Source: an uncultured Saprospiraceae bacterium (GTDB lineage Bacteria; Bacteroidota; Bacteroidia; Chitinophagales; Saprospiraceae). Taken from it: a stretch of DNA of 64,000 bases. Positions within the stretch are counted from its first letter, which is position 1. Every line of letters begins with the position of its first letter. The stretch is from contig CALLWB010000036.1 in NCBI GenBank assembly GCA_938016265.1, positions 45,277 to 109,276 on the forward strand, written 5' to 3'. Shown piece after piece: positions 19,601 to 28,077 of this stretch. A program made the position numbers and the translations under genes. The notes under the pieces were generated by a model. That model saw nothing but the letters and a program-made list of their open reading frames with translations, was not told the DNA's origin and made no database searches.

Positions 19601-22600
19601 TGCTCCTATATCTGAATGCATGTCTGCTCCTGGAACTTCATATAAACTTCCTTGTAACGTTGGTGTATTTAATCCCTGGAAAATACCACTTGCAGGATAC
19701 TTAACTTCCATACTTCCTGGCTCGATTAATATGCTTTGATTGCCTGGGATCGTTACTTTTAGTAAAAGATCGTCTACGGAGGCTAGTTTAGAGCTTAGGA
19801 TGTCAATTTCCATTCCGATGCTTGCAGTGCACACATCTCCTGGGTTGATAAAGCTGCGCACTCTGGTTTGGAGTTCAGAAGGTTGTGGTATTGAATACAA
19901 TGGGATTTCATTGGTGGAACATGTGAACGCATTTAAATCAGTCGGGTATCCATCGCAATCAAATCCGGTGGTGATCAACAGTTCTCCATTTGAGCAAGAG
20001 CTGTTTTCAGTTATTACCTTATAGGATCTAGTTTCTGAATTTCCAAAATCGCCTAACTGATAAAAACCGTTGACAGGTGTTATTGTTGTCCCACTACTGG
20101 TTTCTTTTAGTTCAATATTCGTCAGGCCACCTGCTACATTTTCGATATGAATCCAGCTGTTGTAAGCCGTTAGGGCAGTATTATTTAAAAGGATAACATC
20201 CCATGCTACTTCAGCGGTTATTGCTTCTTGTGTTTGCAGGGTGGTTGATATTTTCAATTCTGTACGATTGTAGTCTAGGTAATCCTGGCCGCTATATTCA
20301 TTAGTAATTGATCCACCAAGGAAGTTGTTTTCTTTGTAGGTATAGTGCCATTCTATTGGTAGATTGCCACTGGTATTTACGGTACAAATTGGATCAATTT
20401 CAAGATAAACAACGCCATTAAACCCATCGTCTGACTTGTTTAGAGGTCCGCCATTTTCTACATAATATTGTTCCAGATCAAAGACATAAGTCTGTCCTGT
20501 TATAGAAATCGGAGTAATGGCTGGAACGGTTTCTCTAAGGGATGCATTTTTGTAGAGGGTACGATCTTGGTGCATAGACATGGAAACCACGTTGTATCCA
20601 GCAGGGACTTCCACACGAAGGTTTTTAACCAGTCCCCAGTTTCTGTATTCTGATGGGAATAAATCGCCACCAGAATAGTTGCCACAACAATTACCAATAC
20701 TCATATAAAAGCCTTGTGCTATTGTTTTTGTGCATTGGTTTACTTCAAGCACTTCGTTTTTATAATTTGTGTAGTAGTAACCGATGATGGTGAAATTGCC
20801 GTTCCAGGTATTGCATTGATAGTGCGTTCCGTTTGGAGCGTCGCTAACATAAAATTGATTCTGAATGGTCACTTGCTCCACGTTTCCTCCAATATTTCCA
20901 TTCAGTTTATAAGTAGCTACTAATTCAATTTGATCACCGTCTTCGAAGACATATCCGGTTAGTGCCGTACAGCCATTTGCGATGAGGACGTCAGGGCTGT
21001 AGTCAAAATTTATAGTTCTTACTGATCCACTTAGCGAAGTGGTGAAATTGACTCCGGTGCAAGTATAGACCTGACCAGTACTAGCATCTGTGATTTTTAC
21101 TTCGGCGTCCATTACATCAATATAATTGCCATATGGCATTACTGAACGAGCGTATCCATGGGAGAAAGAAGGGAACGTAGCTGATGTTTTGATGGTACCT
21201 GAAAAAGTAGTTTTGAATGTGTCATTGGCCATCACTCTATTGAGTTTGACTTCGTTGAGATTCAAACTTCCAGAAGCGTCAGGCAATCCATCTTTATCAT
21301 TGTCAGGTGCGCCAACACTCAGTCGCTCAAATTCGAATCCATTAAATACTAATCCGTGATCACATATCCCGGGGCAATGAATATACGTTTGAGCTACTTC
21401 GTAACAGGTCATGGACATTCGGTAGGGAGTAGGGCAGCTTGCATCCATGATATAGAATAACTGCATGCCAATACTGACCAATCCACCGCTGCCACCCATT
21501 TCTGCACAGTCGGCAGTTAGCAATAGCTTAAATTCAGATCTTGGTAACGGTATTGGAATTGGAAAATCATAGGTTGCCTTCAATTTTCTAGTTTGCGTAT
21601 TGTAGTCGACAGTGGTTGGACTCCATGCGGTATTGCCATCCACGAAAGTCAGGTCACCAGCATTCCCCAACCAAAGTAATCCAACAGGAATATCAAATTC
21701 TACTACAAATTTGGGGTTTACTCCTTGTGGAAGGCGGAAGGTGGCGCTTGATAAAGTGAATAAGTATTCTCCTTGTTGATTGTCGACCAAATCAGAAGGG
21801 TTCTCATAAAAAACAGTAAATAATTTTTCCTTGAGATCTTCTCCAATATCCTCGGTGGTATAGGTCTTGCTATCGCACATGTCGGAGTTAGTCACTTCGT
21901 ATTCCCAACCAATCAAATCCACATTACTACAATTGTCCGTATCACAGGTGTAACTTTCCCAAGTTAAGGAAACCACATCTGCCGGAGCAATGTTAGGCAA
22001 GGAAACAGTAAATCCTCCTCTCCAGGAGCTATTTAAACAGGTATGCATCGCTGCAAGTGTGGTATTGTCAGGAGCAACTGAAGTGTAGGCCCCATTGTTT
22101 ACTTTATATTTAATGGAAGATGGTTCGATGCCAGAATAACTGTCTTCTGATAATTGTTGGATGATGACCTCTACACTGCTTGCGGGACCTGCGCCGGAGT
22201 TGGTCAATACCAATTCCTGGATATCTGCTGAACCGTCCACACAAGTGTTGAATGCGGGGTTGGCGACTACTCCTAAATTGGGCTTATATAGATTGATGGT
22301 GGTGTAGGGAGACTTGGTATTGCTTGTTGTCGTTTGTCCGTCACAGCCCCATTCTGCAGTGATCTGCGTTTGTGCGCTGGTACAACCGACTGCGGTCATA
22401 AATATGTTGAAGGTAAAAGACTCATTTTTATCAAAGAAATTATCACCATTCCCAATTGTTGAAAAATCAGTATTATCAAAGGCGATTGAATTTGTTGCAG
22501 GATCAAGAATTCCGCTATCTGTTCCGTCCAGGGTAAGATTGGAGTTGAAATTATTGTATAACGTAAACGCAGAAAGATTTCCATATCCACCATTGACTAC

Positions 22601-23179
22601 TGTAATTGTTCTAGTATAAGACTGCCCTACAAAGACTGTTTCAAACATAGGATCTACTACAGAAATCGTAAGTGCGGGGAATAGAATATTGTACGGATCG
22701 GTTTCTTCTTGTTGTGAACCCCCGTTCCAGGAAACGGTAATATTGTTTCGGAAAACGTTGCCTGCATTTTGGAAGGCCATTGCGTCAAAACCAGCACTCG
22801 CCTTAAAATCGAAAGACAGTGTTGCGCCGTCGGGAATGTTATTGGCGGCAAAACTGATTTGACTTAGATTGGAGGTGTTGGTTTCTACTAGATTGTAACT
22901 GGAGGTTTCTACTATTGAACCTATGGTGTATTTGATACCGGTCGGAAAGCTTATTTGTAGATTTACATTGGAAATTGCATTTCCGCTGTTGTTGGTGAAT
23001 TGTACACCGAATGTTTCGTCGGATTGACAGACATTAATTTCTGCGGGGACTGTATTCGCAAAACTTAACTGCGCAGTTCCTTGGGTGGAAAAACCAAGCA
23101 AGAAAAGGGACAAAACGATAAGCAGTTGAGGTCCTTTCAAGTTTATTAAATTTAGAACATTAGGTGTAGAAAAAATCAT
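16697..23179 (-). CDS. Giant secreted protein: FG-GAP/VCBS repeats, ASPIC/UnbV, SdrD-like domain, T9SS tail
   Basis: 2160 residues with a signal peptide within 1-36. The first about 1240 residues are repeated beta-sandwich domains (DUF11/CARDB style). Residues about 1246-1606 contain eight or so FG-GAP/VCBS propeller repeats (WADYNNDGFVDLFV, WGDYDNDGDLDLYVAN) with calcium-binding D-x-D-x-DG loops. An ASPIC/UnbV domain follows at about 1623-1700 (SIGAKIKLKA, GLGDATVIDSILIEWPSG). An SdrD B-like domain lies at about 1710-1813 (YYDENSNCIQDNNEPG), then a conserved-repeat domain and a T9SS type A tail from about 2073 (LTLYPNPAINQVMINIEA). It is probably a cell-surface adhesin or matrix protein. A dyad of the exopolysaccharide cluster type sits in its promoter region at 23306. 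Confidence 0.9.
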   Translation of the reverse strand: MIFSTPNVLNLINLKGPQLLIVLSLFLLGFSTQGTAQLSFANTVPAEINVCQSDETFGVQFTNNSGNAISNVNLQISFPTGIKYTIGSIVETSSYNLVETNTSNLSQISFAANNIPDGATLSFDFKASAGFDAMAFQNAGNVFRNNITVSWNGGSQQEETDPYNILFPALTISVVDPMFETVFVGQSYTRTITVVNGGYGNLSAFTLYNNFNSNLTLDGTDSGILDPATNSIAFDNTDFSTIGNGDNFFDKNESFTFNIFMTAVGCTSAQTQITAEWGCDGQTTTSNTKSPYTTINLYKPNLGVVANPAFNTCVDGSADIQELVLTNSGAGPASSVEVIIQQLSEDSYSGIEPSSIKYKVNNGAYTSVAPDNTTLAAMHTCLNSSWRGGFTVSLPNIAPADVVSLTWESYTCDTDNCSNVDLIGWEYEVTNSDMCDSKTYTTEDIGEDLKEKLFTVFYENPSDLVDNQQGEYLFTLSSATFRLPQGVNPKFVVEFDIPVGLLWLGNAGDLTFVDGNTAWSPTTVDYNTQTRKLKATYDFPIPIPLPRSEFKLLLTADCAEMGGSGGLVSIGMQLFYIMDASCPTPYRMSMTCYEVAQTYIHCPGICDHGLVFNGFEFERLSVGAPDNDKDGLPDASGSLNLNEVKLNRVMANDTFKTTFSGTIKTSATFPSFSHGYARSVMPYGNYIDVMDAEVKITDASTGQVYTCTGVNFTTSLSGSVRTINFDYSPDVLIANGCTALTGYVFEDGDQIELVATYKLNGNIGGNVEQVTIQNQFYVSDAPNGTHYQCNTWNGNFTIIGYYYTNYKNEVLEVNQCTKTIAQGFYMSIGNCCGNYSGGDLFPSEYRNWGLVKNLRVEVPAGYNVVSMSMHQDRTLYKNASLRETVPAITPISITGQTYVFDLEQYYVENGGPLNKSDDGFNGVVYLEIDPICTVNTSGNLPIEWHYTYKENNFLGGSITNEYSGQDYLDYNRTELKISTTLQTQEAITAEVAWDVILLNNTALTAYNSWIHIENVAGGLTNIELKETSSGTTITPVNGFYQLGDFGNSETRSYKVITENSSCSNGELLITTGFDCDGYPTDLNAFTCSTNEIPLYSIPQPSELQTRVRSFINPGDVCTASIGMEIDILSSKLASVDDLLLKVTIPGNQSILIEPGSMEVKYPASGIFQGLNTPTLQGSLYEVPGADMHSDIGANGLVGIADVTKNEVSLKFNLTLENNFKPGDFVQLEILGNRPCGNPLPTISVAFDPNAVFEEPTNIGLSDVENSWATSWADYNNDGFVDLFVTSYDTDKPNTLYTNNGNSTFTKVTTGPIATDLASSLAATWGDYDNDGDLDLYVANNIGYTNFLYRNEGNGTFVSILNDPAVNDLGYGHGTSWVDYDNDGFLDLFVADYFSTRFNQLYHNNGDGTFTKETDASPVLEADFSVSGVWGDYNNDNFPDLFVANTNGSNNSLYKNLGNGNFLKINTGSLVNDGGNSVGASWGDMDNDGDLDLFVSNSGNQNNFLYKNNGDGTFLKIVAGSIVTDAGHSHGSAWADYDNDGDLDLFVANDQDQNNKLYSNNGDGTFQSVTNQITESGGDSFGTAWADYDNDGDLDLFIANHELNTNFIYENSRGECQSKSCIILTGTSSNASSIGAKIKLKANIYGQDVWQTREINAQSGGGVGGQNELKEIIGLGDATVIDSILIEWPSGYRQVLVNQLVNDCLDIIEENAGEACGTVYYDENSNCIQDNNEPGISNIELRVEPGGITVFSDADGNYSVPLQPGTYTITQVDTDSWIPVCPNNQGTNTVDIISIGEQYCGNNFGTTPSCALPDLKVEISTTAHRVGFENLIIVRYENLGGKPANNAYLTVSFGDDIIPVEASLPWDLSVGTDRRWNFGTLDIGASGTIYITDSISTNAVLGEDLKLRASLYSPDSDCNGQDNVAEHFSPAVGALDPNDILVSPQGEISQLEVLTYKIRFQNVGNATVNQVRIENQLPPHLDLSTLELGAASNPYRFSITDDGLLNWTFDNILLPDSTTNEPASHGYLTYRIQLKPDLAIGTAIENQANIFFDNNAPILTNIVSNTLANPNSAPSTEGLTLYPNPAINQVMINIEAINSATSPSISTIQIYDMTGKLILSKLDVNEQNYALNLEPIGVGIYTIFVSDEAGDQYVNKLVVMR

Positions 23180-23285
23180 AAGTCTTTTACTTTTAAGGTT
23201 AATTTGGCTTCTTTAGAACAAGATCAGAACCAAAGTATAACTGCTTGATTTGCTGAAACTAAAGCACGGGTAAAAAAATGAATGT

Positions 23286-23320
23286 CTTCCCATAAAAGAA
23301 GAAAATTCCCAAAATGGGAA
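23286..23320. promoter_or_regulatory. Candidate operator pair, TTCCCAnnnTGGGAA type
   Basis: A perfect dyad, TTCCCAAAATGGGAA, lies at 23306-23320, with a second half-site (TTCCCAT) at 23287-23293, about 19 bp away. They are about 107-140 bp upstream of the giant secreted gene's start. Related pairs occur at 28003-28037 and 35103-35138. Confidence 0.5.
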
Positions 23321-23354
23321 AGTGTGCTTTGTGTTTAATAATTCGCTTGGAGAG

Positions 23355-23380
23355 AAAAAATAGGCAAGCATAGCTGCCTA
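23355..23380 (-). terminator. Intrinsic terminator of the exopolysaccharide operon
   Basis: Minus-strand hairpin TAGGCAGC, loop TAT, GCTTGCCTA (one bulged T), followed by six T. It lies about 95 bases after the last operon gene (stop at 23476) and ahead of the next gene's promoter. Confidence 0.75.
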
Positions 23381-23475
23381 AAAGGTTTTAAATTTGAAAT
23401 TGCTAACTCCGCCGTCTAATTTGACAAACAATAGTTAACAATACTGAAGTACATGGCGTAGCCGGTTTTGAACTT

Positions 23476-24552
23476 TTACTTTATCAACGAAACGATATTT
23501 TCAATCATCCTGGTATGGCTAAAATTGAGTGCCTTCTGCTCGGATGCCTGACAAAGTTGTTGGTAGAGTTTTGTATTTTCAAAGAGTGCTGTTATCTTAT
23601 CAGAAATGGAAACCCAATCCCTAGAATCCATATGGTAACCGTTGATTCCATTTTCAATCAACTCGACGGGACCGCCTACTGGAGGAACGATGGAAGGAAT
23701 GCCGTAATGCATGGCTTCCAGAATAGTCATCCCAAAGGTTTCAATCCATTCATCGGGGTTGGACAAGTTCAAGATTAGATCGGCGCGTTTGTAGAACAAA
23801 TGAACATTTTTTTGAACAGGAAAAAAAGTTAGATTGTCGCTTAAATTGACGTCTTTAAAGAAGTCGGTGGCGTCCTCCATACTGGCGTTTATAACCAGCT
23901 CAAACTTAAGGTGTCTTAACTTGTTTGCGATGTGGACAAACTCCATTACACCTTTGTATTTTTTTAGAGAGCATAACATTAAAACGATAAACGTTCCATC
24001 TTTGGATTTTGCCTTTTTGTACTTTTTAGCAGATTCCACAAAAGTGGTCGAAAGTGCATTATGAACGATACTTGCTTCTACATTTTTTAATCCTTCTTTT
24101 TTATAAAGAAATTTGGAAACATAGATGGCTTTTGTTGCGGAGATACTTGCAATGTATTTCAAAAATTGCTTGAGCAAAAGCGGTTTTAGAGAGGTTTCAT
24201 GACAGTGATAAATGACTTCTTTTCCCATCAATTTACCAAAAATAGCTGCTCCAAATGGCAGTAACGTATTGATGTATATGACGATATCCTCCTTTCTGTA
24301 TTTGAATAATCTAAAGAACAACAATACCTGAAACCAGAGAAATGCTACTAATCTAGCATACTTGTTTTTCTGAAATCGGTATGGAATGGTTTCATAATTC
24401 ACATCCAAATCAGATAAAAAACCTTCACTGTTTTCATTGGTGATCAGGTCTACCTCAATATTGTGTGCGCGAAATCCTTTTATGACAGTAGACAGGATCA
24501 ATGGGCTACCGCTAAAATCATTTAGTAAGTGGACGGCAATTATTTTTTTCAT
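23476..24552 (-). CDS. Glycosyltransferase family 4 (GT-B), exopolysaccharide assembly
   Basis: 358 residues. The N-terminal Rossmann half starts IIAVHLLNDFSGSPLILSTVI. The C-terminal half carries the GT4 donor-binding E-x7-E signature (ETFGMTILEAMHYGIPSIVPP, in which the two Glu contact the nucleotide sugar). A hydrophobic stretch near 78-95 (LVAFLWFQVLLFFRLF) suggests membrane association. It is the last gene of the operon, 26 bases after the preceding GT4 gene, and is followed by a terminator. It probably adds one sugar to the lipid-linked repeat unit at the cytoplasmic face; donor and acceptor are unknown. Confidence 0.88.
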   Translation of the reverse strand: MKKIIAVHLLNDFSGSPLILSTVIKGFRAHNIEVDLITNENSEGFLSDLDVNYETIPYRFQKNKYARLVAFLWFQVLLFFRLFKYRKEDIVIYINTLLPFGAAIFGKLMGKEVIYHCHETSLKPLLLKQFLKYIASISATKAIYVSKFLYKKEGLKNVEASIVHNALSTTFVESAKKYKKAKSKDGTFIVLMLCSLKKYKGVMEFVHIANKLRHLKFELVINASMEDATDFFKDVNLSDNLTFFPVQKNVHLFYKRADLILNLSNPDEWIETFGMTILEAMHYGIPSIVPPVGGPVELIENGINGYHMDSRDWVSISDKITALFENTKLYQQLCQASEQKALNFSHTRMIENIVSLIK

Positions 24553-24578
24553 TTTCTAATACTCTTAGGTAAATTAAA

Positions 24579-25844
24579 TCAAACATGCTCTGGTTCTAAA
24601 ACCTCTACTGGTACTTCGTTTAATACTTCGCTGTAGATAGAGTCGATTTGCTTGCCTTTCTTATTCCAGTCGAGGTAAGACTCAAATCGGTGTTTTGCTC
24701 CAAGAGAAAGTTGGTGCAGTTGTTTAGGAGATTCATAAACGCTTTTTATGGCGTTTGCTAGTTCATTTATGGTTTGTTGGTAATTGGTGTAAGGAATTTT
24801 GATACCGCCTTCGTCGCCAATCAATTCGCCAGGACCAATATTGTCAAGGCAAATAACTGGAACGGAATAGGACATTGCCTCCGGGACCACCATCCCCGCG
24901 CCTTCATGGGACGGAAACAAAAATACATCTGCTTTTTGATAAGCTTCAAAGACTTCCTTTTGTGGCAACCAATCGACTATTTTGACGGCTTGTTCTAATT
25001 GGTGTTCTTGGATCAATCGGACCAGTTTATCTTTCATCGGCCCTTTTCCGAGAAGGGTGAGGGTGGTGTAGTCTTTTTCATTGCTCGAAAGTTGTTGGTA
25101 GAATTTGGCGAAGGCCAATACCGTCAGGTCAAATCCTTTTAGCGGAACGAAGCGGCCGGCACTCATCAATTGAAAATTCTCGTTGTTTTTGAGGTGATCC
25201 GACTTTGGAGCATGTGCACCAACTGCTGGCAATACTTTACAATGCTCCGGTTTCAAATTTAAGGCGTTGATTACGGCTGAATTGATGGTCAGTATATAGT
25301 CTGCCTTCATCACCGAAATTCTCAGGAATGGATCAAAGCGTTTCGCCATTGATTTTATCGTCCATTTTAACTTGTCATTAAGTTTCTCCTTTGTCGCTCC
25401 ATTTTCATCCAGGTAGTCTTTTGGTATTTCAGGATGATGGCCGACTGGCCCCCAAACAAACGGTTTCCCCAACATCCAAAGAAAACAAGGAATCGAATCG
25501 GTATGAAAATTTAGGCCATGTGCCAGGTCAAATGTTAGTTTTTTTCTTTTTATGAATAACGGCATGAAAAATTGCCACAAGTAGAAATAAAGCATGGCTC
25601 CCCGTGATTTTCGCTTCCAAAACCGCATCCAATAAGGAAGGTCAAAGTACTCGAACGTCAGATTGGATTGATGCTCAAAAGGGTGCTCTTTGCAATATTT
25701 TTCAATGGCTTCCCGGTTATTTTTTCTGGTTATTGCTACTACCTTATTGTATTTTGCTATTTGCCAAATGATATTCCAACCCGTACCGTCTTCTGACCCT
25801 TTGTAAGGATTTACCGCGTAGGCCGTTACTAGAATTTTTTTCAT
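24579..25844 (-). CDS. Glycosyltransferase family 4, exopolysaccharide assembly
   Basis: 421 residues of GT-B fold. N-terminal KKILVTAYAVNPYKGSEDGTGWN resembles GT4 enzymes with the GSE.G.GW loop. The C-terminal half has FQLMSAGRFVPLKGFDLTVLA and the donor motif FPSHEGAGMVVPEAMSYSVP. A membrane-associating segment lies at about 85-105 (AMLYFYLWQFFMPLFIK). It sits in the middle of the downstream half of the operon with 25-26 base gaps on both sides. It is a second sugar-adding step; the specificity cannot be read from the sequence. Confidence 0.88.
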   Translation of the reverse strand: MKKILVTAYAVNPYKGSEDGTGWNIIWQIAKYNKVVAITRKNNREAIEKYCKEHPFEHQSNLTFEYFDLPYWMRFWKRKSRGAMLYFYLWQFFMPLFIKRKKLTFDLAHGLNFHTDSIPCFLWMLGKPFVWGPVGHHPEIPKDYLDENGATKEKLNDKLKWTIKSMAKRFDPFLRISVMKADYILTINSAVINALNLKPEHCKVLPAVGAHAPKSDHLKNNENFQLMSAGRFVPLKGFDLTVLAFAKFYQQLSSNEKDYTTLTLLGKGPMKDKLVRLIQEHQLEQAVKIVDWLPQKEVFEAYQKADVFLFPSHEGAGMVVPEAMSYSVPVICLDNIGPGELIGDEGGIKIPYTNYQQTINELANAIKSVYESPKQLHQLSLGAKHRFESYLDWNKKGKQIDSIYSEVLNEVPVEVLEPEHV

Positions 25845-25869
25845 TGTTTATTCATTTTTAATGCCCGAG

Positions 25870-26601
25870 TTAACTGGTCATCATATAGGATTCGAGGTTG
25901 TTCGGAACCTTAATTCTTGATTTTATCACTTTTGCCGGGACGCCACCGATGATTGAATTGGCAGGCATTGATTTTGTGATTACTGCTCCTGCGGCGATCA
26001 CGGAGTTTTCTCCAATCACTACTCCGTCGAGAATGGTTACTTTCGATCCAATCCAGCAATTTTTGCCAATTTTAATTCCTTTTTGGTGGACGCCTTGTAG
26101 ACGAATCAACTCGCTGTTGTCTGCAAAATTGTGATTTTCGGGGTGGCAACTTAAGTACTGACCGATTATGCAATCGTCTCCGATTTCCAAGCCTCCTGCT
26201 CCGCCTAGATAGGCAAACTCTCCAAGTCCAACGTTGTTGCCGATTTGAATACCGACCCCTGGATGGCTAAAGGAAGTGGAAGCAATTATCCGACTAAAAG
26301 CACCAATCCGCACGTTGTTTCCCAAGACAAGTGGTTTTTTACTTAGACCACTTAACACGACATGGTCTTCGAGTTGGACCCATTTCCCAAATTGTATATT
26401 TTTCAAGTTAAAAAACTGCACATTCTTCCCTAGGAAAAGGAGCTTTGGGATTCTTAATCGGAGCAACAGTTTCCAGCTTCTCAACCACGCGATACCTTTG
26501 GAAAATACCAGTTGAACAAGGATCCCAATACCGATAGAATCATCCAGCGTAAAGTGCGGGTTTTTCTTTTTTATCAGATGTATTACTGCTTTGCGAAACA
26601 T
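25870..26601 (-). CDS. Left-handed beta-helix acyltransferase (hexapeptide repeat)
   Basis: 243 residues. Hexapeptide repeats run from about residue 65 to 230 (LGNNVRIGAFSRIIA, IGNNVGLGEFAYLGGAGGLEIG, IGKNCWIGSKVTILDGVVIGEN), ending in the typical NSIIGGVPAKVIK. The catalytic His of the WbbJ/LacA class is likely the one in CHPENHNF. It probably O-acetylates a sugar of the exopolysaccharide unit, with acetyl-CoA as donor. It starts 3 bases after the kinase-like gene, so they are translationally close. Confidence 0.9.
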   Translation of the reverse strand: MFRKAVIHLIKKKNPHFTLDDSIGIGILVQLVFSKGIAWLRSWKLLLRLRIPKLLFLGKNVQFFNLKNIQFGKWVQLEDHVVLSGLSKKPLVLGNNVRIGAFSRIIASTSFSHPGVGIQIGNNVGLGEFAYLGGAGGLEIGDDCIIGQYLSCHPENHNFADNSELIRLQGVHQKGIKIGKNCWIGSKVTILDGVVIGENSVIAAGAVITKSMPANSIIGGVPAKVIKSRIKVPNNLESYMMTS

Positions 26602-26604
26602 AAT

Positions 26605-27909
26605 TTAAATTATTTTTTTGCAGTGATTGATGACGGTGTTTAATGTATCCTCCTTTTTGATATTTTCGATATTCAGGTAGTTGTTTTTACCTGCTGAATT
26701 TTGATTTAACTCATTAAAAAGCGAACAGTAATTTTCTGTCAATTCTTTGATCATTGTCACCGGCATTTCTTGTTTTCTTTTGTAAATGACATTCGCGTCT
26801 GCAAACAAAAAGAAGTTGAGTTCCGGTTTGTAAATAAACCGATAGAGTCCTTTGCTTATCCAGGTCGGGATGTTTAGGTTCGAGCGTTTCCCATCAATAA
26901 TAAAATCGAAGTAGTACCGATCATAGAGTACAATATAGTCCCTCAATACATATTTAGTATAGATGTAAAACTGCCCGAATAAATAGTCGAAATAGTAATA
27001 GAAAAACCGAAACATGGAGCTTATTTTACTACTATTTTTACCACTATGCGGTAAATTTTGAACGGTCCTTTTTTCGGCATTTGTTTTTCCATATCTCCAG
27101 GCGCTTAGGATGGGTAGGAGGGAGGGGCGATGTCTCAAGACGACTACTTTTCGACGGTATTTGGTGGCCAATTCATTTTTTACGAGATCGATGATGGTGC
27201 TTTTGCCGGCGCCATCTACTCCGCTGAACGTGATTATTTTACCGCTTTTGTCGAATACACCAGTTACCTTGTCTATTGTATATTCTGCGAAGTGTTTGAT
27301 TCGGTTGGTGATTGAATTTTGAGGCATTTTTTTCAAGTAGTTTACTAGGTTCGTTCTAATTGATGGATTGAAATTTGACAGTTGTTCGAAGGACTGGAGG
27401 TCTGTCGTATATTTTGTATTAAAATTTTGTAATAGCTCCGATTGCTCTTTTTCAGGTAGGCTGGTAAAGTGTTGGATATACTTGTCAGGAACGCGGCCGA
27501 AGTTTAAGAAATTAAAAAGGACAACATGCTCCAGGAGCTGGTCTTTCGAGTAGGTCAAGTAACCTCCTTCGCTTTTTTTGTTATTAGAAAAGACCGCCTT
27601 GGTATCCAGGTATTCGAATTGTTTTCTTACAAGTTTGAATAAAAAATCAAGTTGCAGAAAATCGCCGCCCTGAAAATAGATACAGGCTTGGACCATCGAT
27701 TTGGTATTGTGCGTCAGGATCTTGTCTACGGTTGGGAAGTTATTAGCGAATTCCAAAATTGGGGTTACCTCCTTGGGCGCAATCAACAGGTCTATATCGG
27801 CATTCGAATCAATATCAGTTTTTTCATCCAAATGTTTTAATACGACGTAGTCGGTTTCTTCCAGTTTTTTAAGAAGGTGTGCTACAAATTTCTGTTTTTC
27901 GCTATTCAT
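26605..27909 (-). CDS. Nucleotidyltransferase-like + thymidylate kinase-like fusion in polysaccharide operon
   Basis: 434 residues. The N-terminal 200 residues contain a nucleotidyltransferase-style motif (DSNADIDLLIA) without other clear landmarks. From about residue 225 comes a P-loop kinase domain of the thymidylate kinase type: Walker A FSGVDGAGKSTIID, then LRHRPSL, and a DRYYFDFIIDGKR motif like the TMPK DRY. Standard Tmk is only about 210 residues, so this is a larger relative of the kind found in polysaccharide clusters. It may phosphorylate a sugar, lipid or nucleotide during precursor supply; the substrate is unknown. It starts a new sub-operon, after a 168-base gap that carries two operator-like dyads. 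Confidence 0.75.
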   Translation of the reverse strand: MNSEKQKFVAHLLKKLEETDYVVLKHLDEKTDIDSNADIDLLIAPKEVTPILEFANNFPTVDKILTHNTKSMVQACIYFQGGDFLQLDFLFKLVRKQFEYLDTKAVFSNNKKSEGGYLTYSKDQLLEHVVLFNFLNFGRVPDKYIQHFTSLPEKEQSELLQNFNTKYTTDLQSFEQLSNFNPSIRTNLVNYLKKMPQNSITNRIKHFAEYTIDKVTGVFDKSGKIITFSGVDGAGKSTIIDLVKNELATKYRRKVVVLRHRPSLLPILSAWRYGKTNAEKRTVQNLPHSGKNSSKISSMFRFFYYYFDYLFGQFYIYTKYVLRDYIVLYDRYYFDFIIDGKRSNLNIPTWISKGLYRFIYKPELNFFLFADANVIYKRKQEMPVTMIKELTENYCSLFNELNQNSAGKNNYLNIENIKKEDTLNTVINHCKKII

Positions 27910-28002
27910 TAATTAGATTTTGAAAGACCTGTTTCGAATTCGATGCCCGAGTGTTAGTTTATTGTAAATCAGTAGTTTATGTTAGTCTTGTGTAGGGCTC
28001 AA

Positions 28003-28037
28003 TTATCAAAATGGGAAACGCCTCCCCATGTTGGGAA
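28003..28037. promoter_or_regulatory. Candidate operator pair upstream of the second half of the EPS operon
   Basis: TTATCAAAATGGGAA (28003-28017) and TCCCCATGTTGGGAA (28023-28037), 20 bp apart in the 168-base gap before the gene starting at 27909. Same 15-bp dyad type as 23306 and 35103/35124. No sigma54 -24/-12 element was recognised beside it. Confidence 0.5.
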
Positions 28038-28077
28038 TTTTTATGGAGTCAAGACCCCATGAAGTACTCGACCACTT

